Part shown: in pieces, positions 47,598-59,367 of the stretch
Layout: the number at the start of each line of letters is the position of its first letter
Position numbering within the stretch: position 1 is the stretch's first letter
NCBI GenBank assembly: GCA_948474755.1
Contig: CAOLHI010000249.1
Span: 682,001-746,000 of the forward strand
DNA length: 64,000 nt
Origin: Ctenosaura bakeri
Lineage: Eukaryota; Chordata; Lepidosauria; Squamata; Iguanidae
Reading direction: 5' to 3'
The notes under the pieces: generated by a model
Told to the model about the DNA's origin: nothing
What the model saw: only the letters and a program-made list of their open reading frames with translations
Databases searched by the model: none
Position numbers and translations under genes: made by a program

Positions 47598-49172
47598 TTA
47601 TTTATTTATCCTTTTTATATACAAAACAACTGAAATAAAATACATACTTTATGAAATACAATTTTTTCTATATTTATGAGTAGAAATTCTCTGTATTTTC
47701 TTAACCTTCCATTGTTTCCACTTGAGATACAGTATATTCTGTGTTTCCAATTCAAACCGTGCTTCTAAGATTATCAACTTACAGTCTACTCCTGATATTT
47801 AAGACTGAAATCGAAGCTTTTTTCCCTACAATACGTTCTTAATTCTTCATATTCTTATTCTTTTTCTTTCCATGTCTTTATAGAGTATAGCTTTAAGCCC
47901 CCTTAACTTATCCTAAGGTAGATTTCTCCTTCTAAATTTACTTATAGAGGCTTACTGTATCAGCTGGAATTGCTCCTTTGTCTTTTGGAGGAAGATGTCT
48001 ACAGAAACCCACTCACTTTTTATTTTCTCTTCTGTCAAGTTTTTTAGTTTTTGAGATAATGTGTCTACTGCCTTCATTTCAAGAAGGTTATAGAGCCATT
48101 GCTCAATTTTGGGGACCCCCTCATTTTTCCATAGTTTTGTATATTCAATTCTAGCAGTTGTTATCATATAGAACGATCTTCAAATATTTTCTCAAATATA
48201 ATCCTCAAATATTTCCTTGTCATCTGTGTGTCAATTTCATGTAACATATTCAATAAGTAAATGTCTGGGGACATAGCATACTGAATTTGGAAGATTTCTA
48301 ATACAGTTTTGTGTATTCCAGTCCAATATTCCTGGGCTTTTTGACAAGTCCGCTACATATGGTACATCGTTTTGCAGCATTTCCAACATTTTCCAGTACT
48401 GGACCTGTGAATTTTTTGAAGTTTTTCTGGGGTCACGTACCATCTGTGGAATAGCTTGAACTGATTTTCTTTTAAATTTTGAGCTATTGTAAATTTTAGT
48501 GCCACTCTTCAACTAATTTCCCAGTATTCTAGCTGTATCGGATGACCAAAATTCTGGGACCACTTTATCATCACATCCTTAACTGTTTCTTCCTCTTTCT
48601 TTCAAGGAAGTAAGATCTTATGTAATTTTGCCATCAAATGTGAGGGGTTCTCAAACATGAGCTTCATTATACCATTTGTCTCTTTACTAGTTTCAAAGCC
48701 TTGAAGTTTTGAGTCTATGTGGAACCTTTCAACCAGCTGGCAACAAGGGAACCAGTTCAAAACATTCCCTTAGTCTTCAAGTTTCTCTCTGGGTTTTTAT
48801 AATTAGTTTTCCTGTGGGAGATTTTTCAATTAAATCTTCATATTGTATCCATTTATTTGACGTATTTTTCCACGATCTGAATAATGCTTCTTGTGGTGAA
48901 ATCCACACTGGAATTTGATCAAATATTGCAGACTTATATGTGTTCCATATTTTCAGTAAAGCTTTTCTGATATAATAGTGAGAGAAATCTTTATTAATTT
49001 TTGCCTTGTCATGACAGATATAGAGGTGCCACCCAAACCTTAGGTCAGCGCTTTCTAGTGTTAGCAATCTTTCATTATGCAAAGTGAGCCATTCTGCAAT
49101 CCATGATAGTGCCAAAGCTTGGAAATATATGTAAAAGTCAGAGACACTGGCACCACCATACTTATCTATATT
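47598..49172 (-). mobile_element. L1 LINE, 5'-truncated antisense copy
   Basis: It reads on the minus strand. At the right edge is the KYGG-type block, then 48777-49115 (ALSWIAEWLTLHNERLL, WNTYKSAIFDQIPVWIS), 48237-48512 (RKSVQAIPQMVRDPRKTS) and 47952-48167 (ARIEYTKLWKNEGVPKIEQW, VDIFLQKTKEQF). Together these are the distal third of L1 ORF2, broken by several frameshifts and stops. A T-rich 3' end lies at the left. A possible weak target duplication is TTATCCATA (about 47587) against TTATCTATA. It lacks endonuclease and RT. Confidence 0.8.
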
Positions 49173-51240
49173 TTAAGCTGCTGGCTACCCTGATGGTGAG
49201 GGGTAACCACTGGCCCAGAATCTCCAGCTGCAAACATTGGGATTGGGGAAGGTGAGCTACTTTTTGGAAGCAGTTAGCTTTAAGAAGTTTGTGGCCACTT
49301 GGGGCCAAGTTGGGACCAAGGCCATTTTCAAGCATCCCTGCCAGCCTAAGACATTTTGCTGCCTGAGGGAAATGCCCTGATGCATGTTTTGACACACCCA
49401 TACAAGCAGCTATTAGGGAGCAGTTTACTCAATGCTCTTGCAGATAATGTGGGCTAAGGCAAGGTCAGCAAAATACAGTCTCTGTAGACCAACTTGGCTT
49501 AGAGTTTACATGCAAAAGGAGAGTCAAGCAGGGTTGTCAGTCAGTCCAAGATCCCAACATGGCCTTCAGTCAGTCCAAGGTCAGTGTCTGGATATCAGAA
49601 GCAGAGTCACAAGAACATAGGAATGCACGCCAGGAAACGGAATGGTTGTCTCCAGCAAAGACTGGGAGTCTGAGCTGTTTCTTAAACTGGCTGCAGTCAG
49701 CTGTCCTAAATTGTGAGAGTTTCTTCCCTTGCCTGGCAAGAAGCTTCAGTGAATGTCTTTGCTCTGTTCTCTTTTCTACCCTTCATGCCTGAGGGCTTGG
49801 AGCCAATGCCTCATCATCAGAGTGTTCCAGCTGTGCTGCCAGTGCCCTCAAACACGGGTGGGTCCTGAGGCTGCCATTCTACCGGTTGAGCTGGAAGGTC
49901 ATTCTATGCCTTCTCCTCTTACTCTGAGTCATGAGTCCTGACAGGAAAGCACCAAATAGCATCAGTCCTTCACTCATGAGGCAGAAACTTATACAAGTGC
50001 CTCACTGCATTCTTGGAAGTAACAATAGAAATACTAATAATACAGTAATGAAAAGACATAATTATGTCTTGTGGTTTCATGAGATTCCAAATCTGCAGCA
50101 ACCTTACTCCACTCTATAATCTCTCCATTCCTAACTACTAATAAGAAGTATGAAGGAAATCACTGAGGCATCTTTACTGTCCTGATTTGGTAGAGTATTC
50201 TCCCTCGGCTGAACTGAGGGGTGAGATGCTTAGGTGGCTATATTAACTAGTCTGTCTCACAGCAGAAGAAGGGATGATCACACACTTTTTCTGGGAACTT
50301 ATGTGGATCAAAGATATATTATCCCTTTTTTTCGAGTGTAAGCATGAGGTGGGCCTCCAATTTTAAATTCAGGAAAGAAGGTAGCAATTGTTTGAGAAAC
50401 ACTGGAATGGAGGTTGGAAGCAACCTGCCATTTATCATTTCTGACCACTGGCAATTTTCCTAGCTGCGCAGAACAGAGAACAAGGACGTTGAAGAGAAAC
50501 ATGAATCAGAGGGGTTTAAATTACTCTAATTAATTTTCTTCTCCTTTAGCTCAGCCTGGGAAGCACTAACCTACGTGTGACTTTTGTAATGGTCTCAGTA
50601 TGTATTGTCACCAAGATGCGGTAATTAAAAATGGAGAGGGAAGGGACAATACATTACCTTAACAAACATATGTTTGGAAATTTGTTGGTGGGGGAGAAGT
50701 GATTGTGGAGAAATGGTGAGGAGGAAAAAAGATTTCACATTCTATGGCTACTGCTTTTCTGTGCCAAATTGTTGCTTTTCAATATGTATTTTTCTTAAAG
50801 GTGTGGTGGAGGCCATCAGTAGTTGGTTGCATATGTGAGACTGGCCTTACCATTAGGCAGATTAAGTAACCACATCAGGAGGCAAATGTTTGGGGGAAGC
50901 AGTGGTAGATCCCCATCCATATTCTTCCTGAGCCCTCCACCTATCCTGAACAATACTGAGTCAGGCTAGAAGTTGTTACATTGACTAATGCTATGGTATA
51001 ATGGTTGAAATCGTACATTGCTTTAAATGTAATATAAATATCAACTGGTGGAGTTACACTGTCGAACTCTTTTAGTGGCTAAAACCCATTGTGTCATTAC
51101 AACACACAGTCTACAAATGCATAGAGACAATGTGAATTTATACATTTTTGCACTTTGTACTATAATGCAGTATGGTCCCACATGTGCAGCTCCACTTATG
51201 TTGTCATCAGCTGGACATGACCAGTGTAGTACATTGACAA
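49173..51240. other. Non-coding; 49430-49945 possibly LTR-like
   Basis: The part 49430-49945 has the CAGTCAGTCCAAGAT-type antisense LTR style but no defined ends. The rest is unrecognised. Confidence 0.2.
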
Positions 51241-51266
51241 AATAACAACAACAACAACAACAACAA
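51241..51266 (+). repeat. (AAC)n microsatellite
   Basis: About eight AAC units, then decayed GACAA repeats. Confidence 0.9.
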
Positions 51267-51724
51267 CGATGACAAAGATAATGACAACAGCAACAATTTT
51301 GTATGCATACTGCAAGTTACACATACTTATGTCACTAACAGGGTGCTGCCATTGTGTGCAAATAAAGTTGCTAATCTGTATTTACTTCCCTTTTTCACCT
51401 CAGTCCCAATATAAGGATCATGTGTAGCAATGAAACTTCCATTTGTGAGCCATCTGAACTAGAAAATAGATGCTCAATTCCTTTAAATTAGACTTTGGTA
51501 GTTAAACCTTAGAAGCTGAACTGTGGAAGGAACAACAGTTTGGACATGCCATCTGTGCATCACAAAGTTTCTTGTAACTTTCTTTTCTCCCCAAAAAACA
51601 CAATAAGAACACCCACGTTATTTTTAATTCATTTATGTGTATCAGACTGCCAGCTTACCATGAAATAGGAAACAAATGGGCGAGTGCCTCTGACAACAAA
51701 TGCAAGAAACACCAACTGCTTACT

Positions 51725-51795
51725 CTTCCTTCCTTCCTTCCTTCCTTCCTTCCTTCCTTCCTTCCTTCCTTCCTTCCTTCCTTCCTTCCTTCCTT
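51725..51795 (+). repeat. (CTTC)n microsatellite
   Basis: About 17 CTTC units. They give long EGRK / PSFL repeats in overlapping frames, which are not genes. Confidence 0.97.
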
Positions 51796-53080
51796 TCTTT
51801 TTCTTTCAGCACAGCATGACCTGCTAAGGTAGCAAATTTGCCGTTTTCTCTTTTTTTTTCTTCCTCCAACAAGTCTGCAGTTCCATGAACCATGCATTTG
51901 GGTTCTGAGTACCAAAAGAGATAAACCACCACATGGAAACATTTAGCACCAAATATAGTACTGGTTGGCAAAGCTTAATAGCATCAACTATGTATGTGAC
52001 ACTCTCACTCTTAAACCTATTAAGCTGAATGAATGCCCACATTTGGTGATAAGGAACATCAATTGTACAACAATAATAATACACAAAATGCAAGCCTGCC
52101 CACTCCCTGTGCAGTAGGTAGCCAGTAGATGATGAAGAAGTATGCTTTCCCCTTATAGCTTTGCTCCTGCTGAGCATTAGACCTTGAAGTTTGTTGAGTC
52201 CACTGAACAGCTTCTTTTATTATTTGTTCATCCAAGAATGCTGCTTTCAGAGTAAAACAAAACATTCATTCCTCCAGACCTTGAAAACAACTCTTCCTCT
52301 CCCCACGTCCAATGAATCAATTGCATATAGGAAAGTACCATATAAAAGGACAGGCTGGAACATTTGTCCAGTTATCCCAGTTGTGTCTACTCTGAGCAGC
52401 AGCTATTCCCCAGGATCCCAGGCTTCCTGATTATTTTAACAAGTACTGGATTCCTGATTGTTTGAGCAAGAGATGCCAGGGACTGAACCTGAGACTTTCT
52501 TCATAAACTTCTTGGTCACATCCTTTTCCTTTTATTAAACAGGAAGTGAATAGGAAATGGTTTCCAGTCATGCCTCTTTGCTAAAAACAGCCAATCTCTC
52601 CTGGAACTAAAACGGGGAAAAAATTCATCATGGGGATGTGGGAGCAACAATGTTGAGGGGTTATTGAGGAGAACCTCCAAGGTCTCCTTAGGGGATAAAG
52701 CAGGCCCCTATCTTTCCATAATAGCCCAGCTCAGCTGTAGCAACAGACTGTTTGGAGGAACTGTAGCTCAGAGAGCACCAGCTTTGTATGCAGAATGTTT
52801 TCTAAAAGGACTCTCTTTGACCTCAATTGGGCTGGAGGAGCAAGTATGCAGTGAAAATGCTCCTACATGGCATTTGGGACCATACAAGCCCCCCCTAAAA
52901 GCAAGCAAGCAAGCAAGAAAGAAAAGGAAACTTCAAAAAACATGAGCTGAGGTGGAACCCACAAAACAGCCCTGGTGGCTACATGTATTCTTCAAGGTGC
53001 ATCTTGCACACCCTTATGTTAGGAGGAAGATCATGATACCAGAAGCTGTGATCCATTCAAGTTACCAGAGGAGAAGGAGG
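51796..53080. other. Non-coding; two tRNA-SINE scraps
   Basis: Residues 52752-52800 (AACTGTAGCTCAGAGAGCAC, TTGTATGCAGAATG) look like the tRNA-like head of the SINE seen at 57575-57760, and 52467-52505 (GCCAGGGACTGAACCTGAGA) like its reverse. The rest is unrecognised. Confidence 0.4.
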
Positions 53081-53082
53081 GA

Positions 53083-53152
<70 letters not shown>
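53081..53152 (+). repeat. (GAAA)n microsatellite
   Basis: Eighteen GAAA units, running directly up to the element at 53153. Confidence 0.97.
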
Positions 53153-53153
<1 letters not shown>

Positions 53154-53660
53154 GCAACTTCTGCACTAGGGAATTAGAATGTGCCAGTGCGTCCTCTCAC
53201 GGAGGTCGTCTGCACCTTGGAGTGGACTAGGTCCGGACTACTTACCTGACTTACCGCACTACTTACCTCAGTCTGCTCCGAAACGCCCCCAACTGGTCCT
53301 CCAGCGTGCTTTTTAAAGAACGGTAGAAAACTGTTCTTTAATTTTTCAGAGCCCGCCATTTCGTTCCTTCTCACTTGTGCAGATTTGCAGGTTCACACCA
53401 ATGCGAGCCTGTGATCTGCGGAGGGCAGGCTTTAGGCATGGCAAGCTTCAGCAGTTGGTCGGGACCCACGAACAACTGGAAGCCACCATTTTAGAAGCCG
53501 GAGAGGTGCGGATCTAAGCCCTCACACTGTTCCAATTCACCCTGGACGAGATGGAGGAGCCCTGTGGAAGGGCTTAAGGGACAGTCCACATTGGCACGTG
53601 CTCAGAAGATCCGGTAAATAATGGCACGGAGCTATTCCCTCGCCTAGTGTGGAAATGGCC
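53153..53660. mobile_element. GGCC-ended element, subfamily 1, reversed (TSD AAA)
   Basis: The ends GGCAACTTCTGCACTAGG and, from the right, GGCCATTTCCACACTAGG are flanked by AAA. The right flank resumes with AAAGAAAGG, so the insertion was into the GAAA tract or its edge. A hairpin lies at about 53309-53344 (TTAAAGAAC against GTTCTTTAA). Two minus-strand donor-like motifs lie at 53240-53248 and 53261-53269. Confidence 0.8.
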
Positions 53661-54714
53661 AAAGAAAGGGCAGAACATTCTGATTTAACCCCAGTATATC
53701 AAGCTTAGTATTTTCTTTCTACCTGCTACACTTAAAAAAAAGAAAAAAATCTCCCAGTAATTAAGGAGACTCAAGTGGGCACGGAGGAGACAATTTTTTG
53801 AAACATGAACAGATCTAATAAGGAAGTGTTAAATGATGAACACTAAAGAAAAAAGCCATTTTTTGCTGTGGTTTATAGCCTAATTGTTTTCTAAAGTCAA
53901 GACCAGTTCTGATTAGTAGTAATTACATTGTTATATCTTGTTTTACTTCCCTTTAAACAATTTGCAGCATTGCAGTTTTCTCAAATATGCATTATAATAA
54001 ATTTGGAAGAGAATACCTGAAGACAATTGAAGGTATGAAGAAACTTTTTAATTATTCTCCCCAGCACTGTCACCCTTTACCACTGTTTCAAATAAAAAGG
54101 ATTTGTTTTTTTGTTTTTACCTTTAGAGCTCAATAAGAAATTTCCTAATGAATTAGGTTCCTCTCAGTTCAAAAGAATCCACAATTTTATGATGTCACAG
54201 CCTGCTGCCAGTACATATACAATCAGCCCTCCACATTTGTGGATTTCACTTTTGCGGATTTGATTATTCACAAATTATTTGCTGTGACCTCTACTGCCAC
54301 CCTAGGCCATTTTTAATAGGGACTGCAAGCCTTGTGAGATTGAGAAACTGTGAACGAGGCTTGTAAGTCCCTCTTAAAAATAGTCTGGGGCAGCAGTGGA
54401 GGTGGCAGTAAGCCCCACCAGCCACCACCTTCTGCCTTGTGAAGGAACTCTGATGCTTCAAAGGAATCCATGGTGGGTTGAATATAGTGATAATCCTTTT
54501 TTGTGTGTCAAATATGGTTTGGGAGGGCCTAGAGTTATTCATGGTTTTTCCACTTTCATGAGGAGTCCTGTGTCCTTAACCCTAGTGAATCTGGTGGGAG
54601 GACTGTATTTAGAATATACTTTCCCTCACCTCAGTCTTGGTGATAAAGCATCCAATTCGCATCTTGTAAGCAGCACAATCTCCAAAACAGGATAACAATG
54701 TGTTTATGTTATTT
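53661..54714. other. Non-coding; AT-rich repeat-free patch
   Basis: 53700-54060 is AT-rich and free of recognised repeats. 54214-54620 has a decayed inverted-repeat look (CCTCCACATTTGTGGATTT). No coding evidence. Confidence 0.25.
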
Positions 54715-55400
54715 ACTCTCAGGTTGGTTTGCAGACTCAGAGCCATGGTTCCCATCTGTTATGTGGTCTTCCTCTTTTCCTGCTGCCTTCCATTTTACCA
54801 AGCACTATTATCTTAGCCTATGAATCATGTCTTCTCATGATATCTCCAAAGTACAACTGCCTTAACTTAGTTATTTTGGCTTCTAGTGAGATTAGAGAGC
54901 TCATCTCTAGCACCACCTTTCAAATTAGTTTATCTTCTTCTTTTCAGCTTTCTTTACTATCCAGTTTTCACAATCATACCAGGAAATTTGAAGTACTATG
55001 ATATGGTTGATCTTTAACCAATGCATAGAAAGCTTTAGCTATTTTAGTGTCTTCATTGCTCACTTTAAAGTTATGTAAATCATCTGTGTTCATCATTTTT
55101 GTCTTCTTTGTATTCAACTGTAACCCTACTTTTTCATTCTCCTCCTTAATTTTCATCAATGGTCATCCACGTCTTTGCTGTTTCCTGAAACTAATATGGT
55201 GTCATCTCCATATGCTAAATTGTTCATGTTCCTTTCCCCATTTTCATGCCTCTTTCCTCTAATTCTAATCTTATTTTCCGTATGATATATTCTGCATATG
55301 TTAAATAAATAAAAAGATAAAAATGCACAATTTTGTGACATCCCTGTCAATGAGAAACCATTCTGTTTCTCCATATTGTTTCTTGACAGTGATCTTTTCT

Positions 55401-56159
55401 CAGTGATGTATTTAAGTCTTTTACCCCAAGTCTCAATTCAAGTCTCAAGTCTCTACCTTCAGTTCTCAAGTCAAGTCTCAAGTCCTTGAAGATACTTTCA
55501 AATCAAGTTTCGAGTCTGGGAGCCAGGTTCATACCCCAACATATATTCCAGAATTTCTGGACAGAGTCACATAAAGTCATTTTTAACCACTGATACAGAG
55601 TTGACCTTCCACGTTTGTGATTTTGCCATATGCAGCTTCAGAAGTGGGGAATAGAATCCTTCTTACTCCCCATTACTAAAGCTTCAAAAGCTTTAGAGGG
55701 ATTCTTCCTTCTCAAGCCTGTTGCCTAAGACATTTGCTGTTCCTCTCTGAGAAATGCACCATGTGCTCTGGGGATGAATCTTGACTTCTGCTCTTAGGAA
55801 TAGTTTTAGAAGGCTCCTCCAATATGCAGAAGGGACGGCTGTTGAGTAGACCTCAAGCCCATTGTCTAAGCCATTTGCTGTTCTTCTCTGAGAAATGTAC
55901 CCACACTTTTGACTTGAGATAGATTATCATGTGACCAGTAAGCAAAAAGAGATGGAAGAATTGTTCAAAGTCATAAGATTTCTGGATGGACTTGTTAGGT
56001 TTCTGAACCAAGGGAAGCAAGTCAGTCACTAAAAATATACAAGTCTCGAGTCAATTCAAGTCATGCATCATTTATTGCTGAGTTGAATCCAAGTGGAGTC
56101 ATTGAAATGACTTAAGTCTGACTTGAGTCTGAGTCAGTTGACTCGAGTCTACATCACTG
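55401..56159. mobile_element. hAT-like non-autonomous element 1 (8-bp TSD)
   Basis: The ends CAGTGATGTA and TACATCACTG are inverted repeats. The flanks are TCTTTTCT (55393-55400) and TCTTTTGT (56160-56167), 7 of 8 matching. Both ends carry many CAAGTC/GACTTG units, possible transposase-binding subterminal repeats. It has no transposase frame. It sits inside the RT region of the BovB LINE. Confidence 0.8.
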
Positions 56160-56322
56160 TCTTTTGTTCAGAATATAGATTACACATCAGGACAATGAAA
56201 TGTTCTGGCAAACCATATTTTCTCCATAACTGTTCCTAAAGCTTTTCTGTAATCTATAAAGCACAAGTTGATTTTCTTCTGAAATTCTTTGGTGCATTCC
56301 ATTATTCAAAATATGTTTTCAA

Positions 56323-57216
56323 TAGGGGTGAGATAAATCCAGAATTTTCCAAATCTAAATCTGGATCCGAATCCCTGAAAGGTTCTGGGAATCCATGAAT
56401 CTCACAAATCTCAACTCTTTCAAATCCGTTTTTTAAAAAAAGAGTTTAAAAGCAAGGCAAAGAAGGATAATCTTGGGCAAGACACACTCTCTCAGCCTTA
56501 GCAAAAGCCTAGGCAAAGACAAACCTCCCTCTGAAGAAATCTGGCCAAGATAATTGTCATAGTTTTGTCTCAGGATCTCCCCAGATTGAAAATGACATGA
56601 AGGCCCTTTCTACACAGGCAGGAAAATGTGGATTAATCCCACATTTTCCTGCCTGTGTAAACAGGGCCACATACTACAATGGAGAGATAATCCAGGTCAA
56701 AACTGGCTTTTCTTTGCATAGCTCCTTCTGGCATTGTGGGGTTTGTAGTCTGATGATGTACCAGTACACTTTGTCAGAGAAGGCTGTGACACCTTGTAAA
56801 ACTCCAAACCACAGAATTGCGTCTGAAAGAAGATTGCAAGGGGGCTATGCAAAGGAACGTTTCAGCTGTCCTTGAAATCTCAAGCCTGTAGCTTCCAGTC
56901 AAGTACTGAACTTAAATATGAAATGTTCAGTTTAAATATCTTAGAATACAAGCCCAGCTGTAATTCGTGAAATTGTTAGCAAAGGCCATTATTACTCCAA
57001 GGGAAAACCTCACCTACTTGCTATCTTCCTTTGTATATATGGTCTCCCAAGTTTTCAGACATCCTGGTCTCCCTGGTTTTCAGGCATCCGGGTCTCCAAC
57101 AATCCATTTAGTTGGTGGATTCAAAAGATTCAGTTTGTCTATTTTGGCACAGGGATTCGGATTAAGGAATCTTGAACCCTTACCCAGGATTCGAGGATTC
57201 GGTTGGCCCATCCCTA
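56323..57216. mobile_element. hAT-like non-autonomous element 2 (8-bp TSD)
   Basis: The ends TAGGGGTGAG and CATCCCTA are inverted repeats flanked by exact GTTTTCAA (56315-56322, 57217-57224). GGATTCG/CGAATCC-like boxes repeat near both ends. It carries a further hairpin insertion (56602-56668) and a foldback TTTGCATAGC pair (about 56715-56862). No transposase frame. Confidence 0.85.
56602..56668. repeat. 67-bp near-perfect hairpin
   Basis: GGCCCTTTCTACACAGGCAG mirrors CTGCCTGTGTAAACAGGGCC, and the arms continue to a centre of about 6 nt (ATTAAT). The ends match the GGCC-ended elements, so it may be a minimal member or the end of a larger nested element. Confidence 0.7.
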
Positions 57217-57500
57217 GTTTTCAATATTATTCATATGGCCTTTCCTTTTTCAAATCCAGTTTGGACATCTCTTATTTCTAACTCCATATATGGGGAATGT
57301 CTTTGCTGACAAATATTTTGCTTGCATGATATTTGAGTGCAACAGTCCAATGGGTAGTGCAATTCTTTTCTTGGGCATCGGTCCATACTTCGAAAGTATC
57401 CATTTTGTTATTCATACTTGTTGGAAGATTTTTATTAGAATTTGGATGGATTCTGTCTCTATGGATCAAAACAAGATGGGCTGACTATATTGGACTTGGT

Positions 57501-57613
57501 AAATCAATGGTCTGATTTTGTATAAAACAGCTTTCTATGTTAGTATGGGAAAAAGTGTATATTTTTTATATACAAACATAGAAAGCTGTCTTAGACAAAA
57601 TCAGACCATTGAT
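57501..57613. repeat. Inverted duplication of a SINE edge
   Basis: About 40 bp (AAATCAATGGTCTGATTTTG...) at 57501-57541 returns as its reverse complement at 57575-57613, with about 33 bp between. Confidence 0.75.
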
Positions 57614-57760
57614 TCATCTAGCCCAGCATTGTCAATCCAAGTTGGCAGCAGCTTTTCAGGGTTTCAGACAAGAGGTTTGCAAGTTCTGCCAAGAGATCCT
57701 GGGAGATGAACTCAGGAACTTCTGGATGCAAGAGCATGCATTCTATCACTGCCCTAACAC
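57575..57760 (-). mobile_element. tRNA-derived SINE, antisense
   Basis: GACCATTGATTCATCTAGCC, GATGAACTCAGGAACTTCTG and CATGCATTCTATCACTGCCC are the reverse of a tRNA-headed SINE whose start resembles 'CAGTGATAGAATGCATGCTC'. Related scraps are at 52467 and 52752. Confidence 0.55.
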
Positions 57761-58186
57761 AATTCCTAAACATAAAATTTAGGCACATATACATTGGGCT
57801 TACAGCTTTAGCTCTGTAGATGATATCTCTGATTCAGCATTCTTGTATAAATATTGCTCATTCTTTTCTCTACAAATCAGCAGAGGGACTTGCTGAAGTT
57901 CTTCTAAGTGGATGATTTTCACCCATGTCTTTTTCACTTTCACTGTCAACTTACCTTTTGTTGGGCAGAGTTAAGCTGTATCTCTACATAACATCATGAG
58001 TTTTTCTTTTGTGCTATCAAATTTAGAAGTATTATATTTATACATTTTATATGATTTATAATGGAAATCACCTCCACCAAAAACAAACAAACAGGAAGTT
58101 TGCCACAGCACAAAGAGGAAAGTCTGAAATGTGGAAGAGGAAAAACCCTAAAATAACTGTTTTCAAACATTTAATTAAGGGACATC
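57761..58186. other. Non-coding, nothing recognised
   Basis: No recognised feature. Confidence 0.4.
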
Positions 58187-58557
58187 ATTTTCCTTTCTGT
58201 AGATTCTTTTGCCAGGATAGAAGCACGTCCCCAGTGTTCCCCACTGCACTAGCTGACTGCCTGCGGATGGGAGCAACATGTGCCTTCCTTTTGCACTGCA
58301 GCAGATCTCTTTCCCATGCTGCACTGGGGAAGGAAGTGCTTCGATTGTGCTTCCACGCATTCCACATTGCTGCCTGCGAATGGAGCATTGTGTGATCATG
58401 GGCCATGAATGGATTTTTTTCATTAATGGAATATCCTGTGATTGTGACAGGTACAGATACATTGGCAGGACTGCAACAACATTGTGCGAAAGCACAACTC
58501 ACAAACTGTTGCCAATGCATCCCCACTGCGGGACAGTGATGCCATGCAGAAATAGCC
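58187..58557. mobile_element. GGCC-ended element, diverged copy
   Basis: The right end (GGCTATTTCTGCATGGC when reversed) and the interior GGACTGCAACAACATTGTGC match 42505-42913 in reverse. The left end TTTTCCTTTCTGTAG is eroded. No matching duplication. Confidence 0.5.
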
Positions 58558-58559
58558 TT

Positions 58560-58775
58560 ATTCTGCACAAAATTCATACATAATATTTTGCACAGGAAAC
58601 AATGTTTTCTATGTAGGAAATATCATTTTCCAATATCCTGTGCAGAAATACTAATTTCTGTTCATAAAATGCTGTATCTTGTGCAAAATGTTGTTGTTGT
58701 TGTTGTTGTTGTTATTATTATTTTGCACAAAAATGTGCAAATTTTGTGTAGAGTGAGTCCCAAACTGCACAGATT
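58560..58775. mobile_element. AT-rich inverted-repeat element, copy with TTG repeat
   Basis: TTCTGCACAAAATTC at the left, TAGAGTGAGTCCCAAACTGC at the right. The interior has TTTTGCACAGGAAACAATG units and a (TTG)n tract at 58690-58720. Confidence 0.5.
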
Positions 58776-58960
58776 CTCATAAATTTAGGATTATTCTTGG
58801 CAGGATTTCCTGACACTCAAGAAAGGTTTTTTTGTTTTTGTTTTACCATTTTCAAATATTCATTCTGTTCCTATTTTTTCAGAGCCGAGAACTACTGCTT
58901 GGCCTACTGGATAAAGAAATCATCAAGCTAGAACTTATATGAGTTCTACTCTTGAGATTA

Positions 58961-59092
58961 GAGATGGGCAACTTGTGGTGGAATGGTGTTAATCTGTGGC
59001 CAGCATAGTGAGATAATGATAGCTGGGGTTGGAAAAACAGGAATTTCAGTCCAACAACATCTGGAGTGCCAACAGGCTGCCCATCCTTTCCC
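58961..59092. mobile_element. Decayed short inverted-repeat element
   Basis: GATGGGCAACTTGTGG on the left and CAACATCTGGAGTGCC..GGCTGCCCATC on the right. Confidence 0.45.
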
Positions 59093-59367
59093 TAGACAAA
59101 GAAAATCACCTCTTAGTTGAAGCTCTCCATAGGATTTCAGACATCTCCAGTAACTCATTGGATTGAATGGCCTCATCATGGAAGAAAAGAATTGAAAAAT
59201 TAGCTTCTCACAGAAGAGTGAATAAATCAGGTTTGCATACTTTATACTAATGTCAGCATTGGCATGATTATCTCTCCTGGCTATATGACCTCCTATAGAC
59301 ACTGGACCATTTAGTGAGAGACAAGACTCCCCACAAGAAACTGAACATATACAGACATTCAACTAAA

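Larger units (their letters stand above)
54715..57490 (-). mobile_element. RTE/BovB LINE, antisense, with two nested insertions
   Basis: BovB RT pieces read leftward. At about 57280-57470 is the NCTTHWTVALKYHASK region. At 57225-57290 is DVQTGFEKGK. At 56168-56314 is the CTKEFQKKINLCFIDY block containing the first catalytic aspartate. At 55300-55400 and 55156-55280 is the MNNLAYGDDT block with the second aspartate pair. At 54974-55120 is EENEKVGLQLNTKKTKMM. The 3' part lies at 54715-54970. Stops and frameshifts throughout make it a pseudogene. It is split by hAT-like elements at 55401-56159 and 56323-57216; the sequence is continuous once these are removed. Confidence 0.85.

Noticed and set aside
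51625..51971. Repetitive KEGR / PSFL proteins
   Set aside because: They are translations of the (CTTC)n microsatellite.
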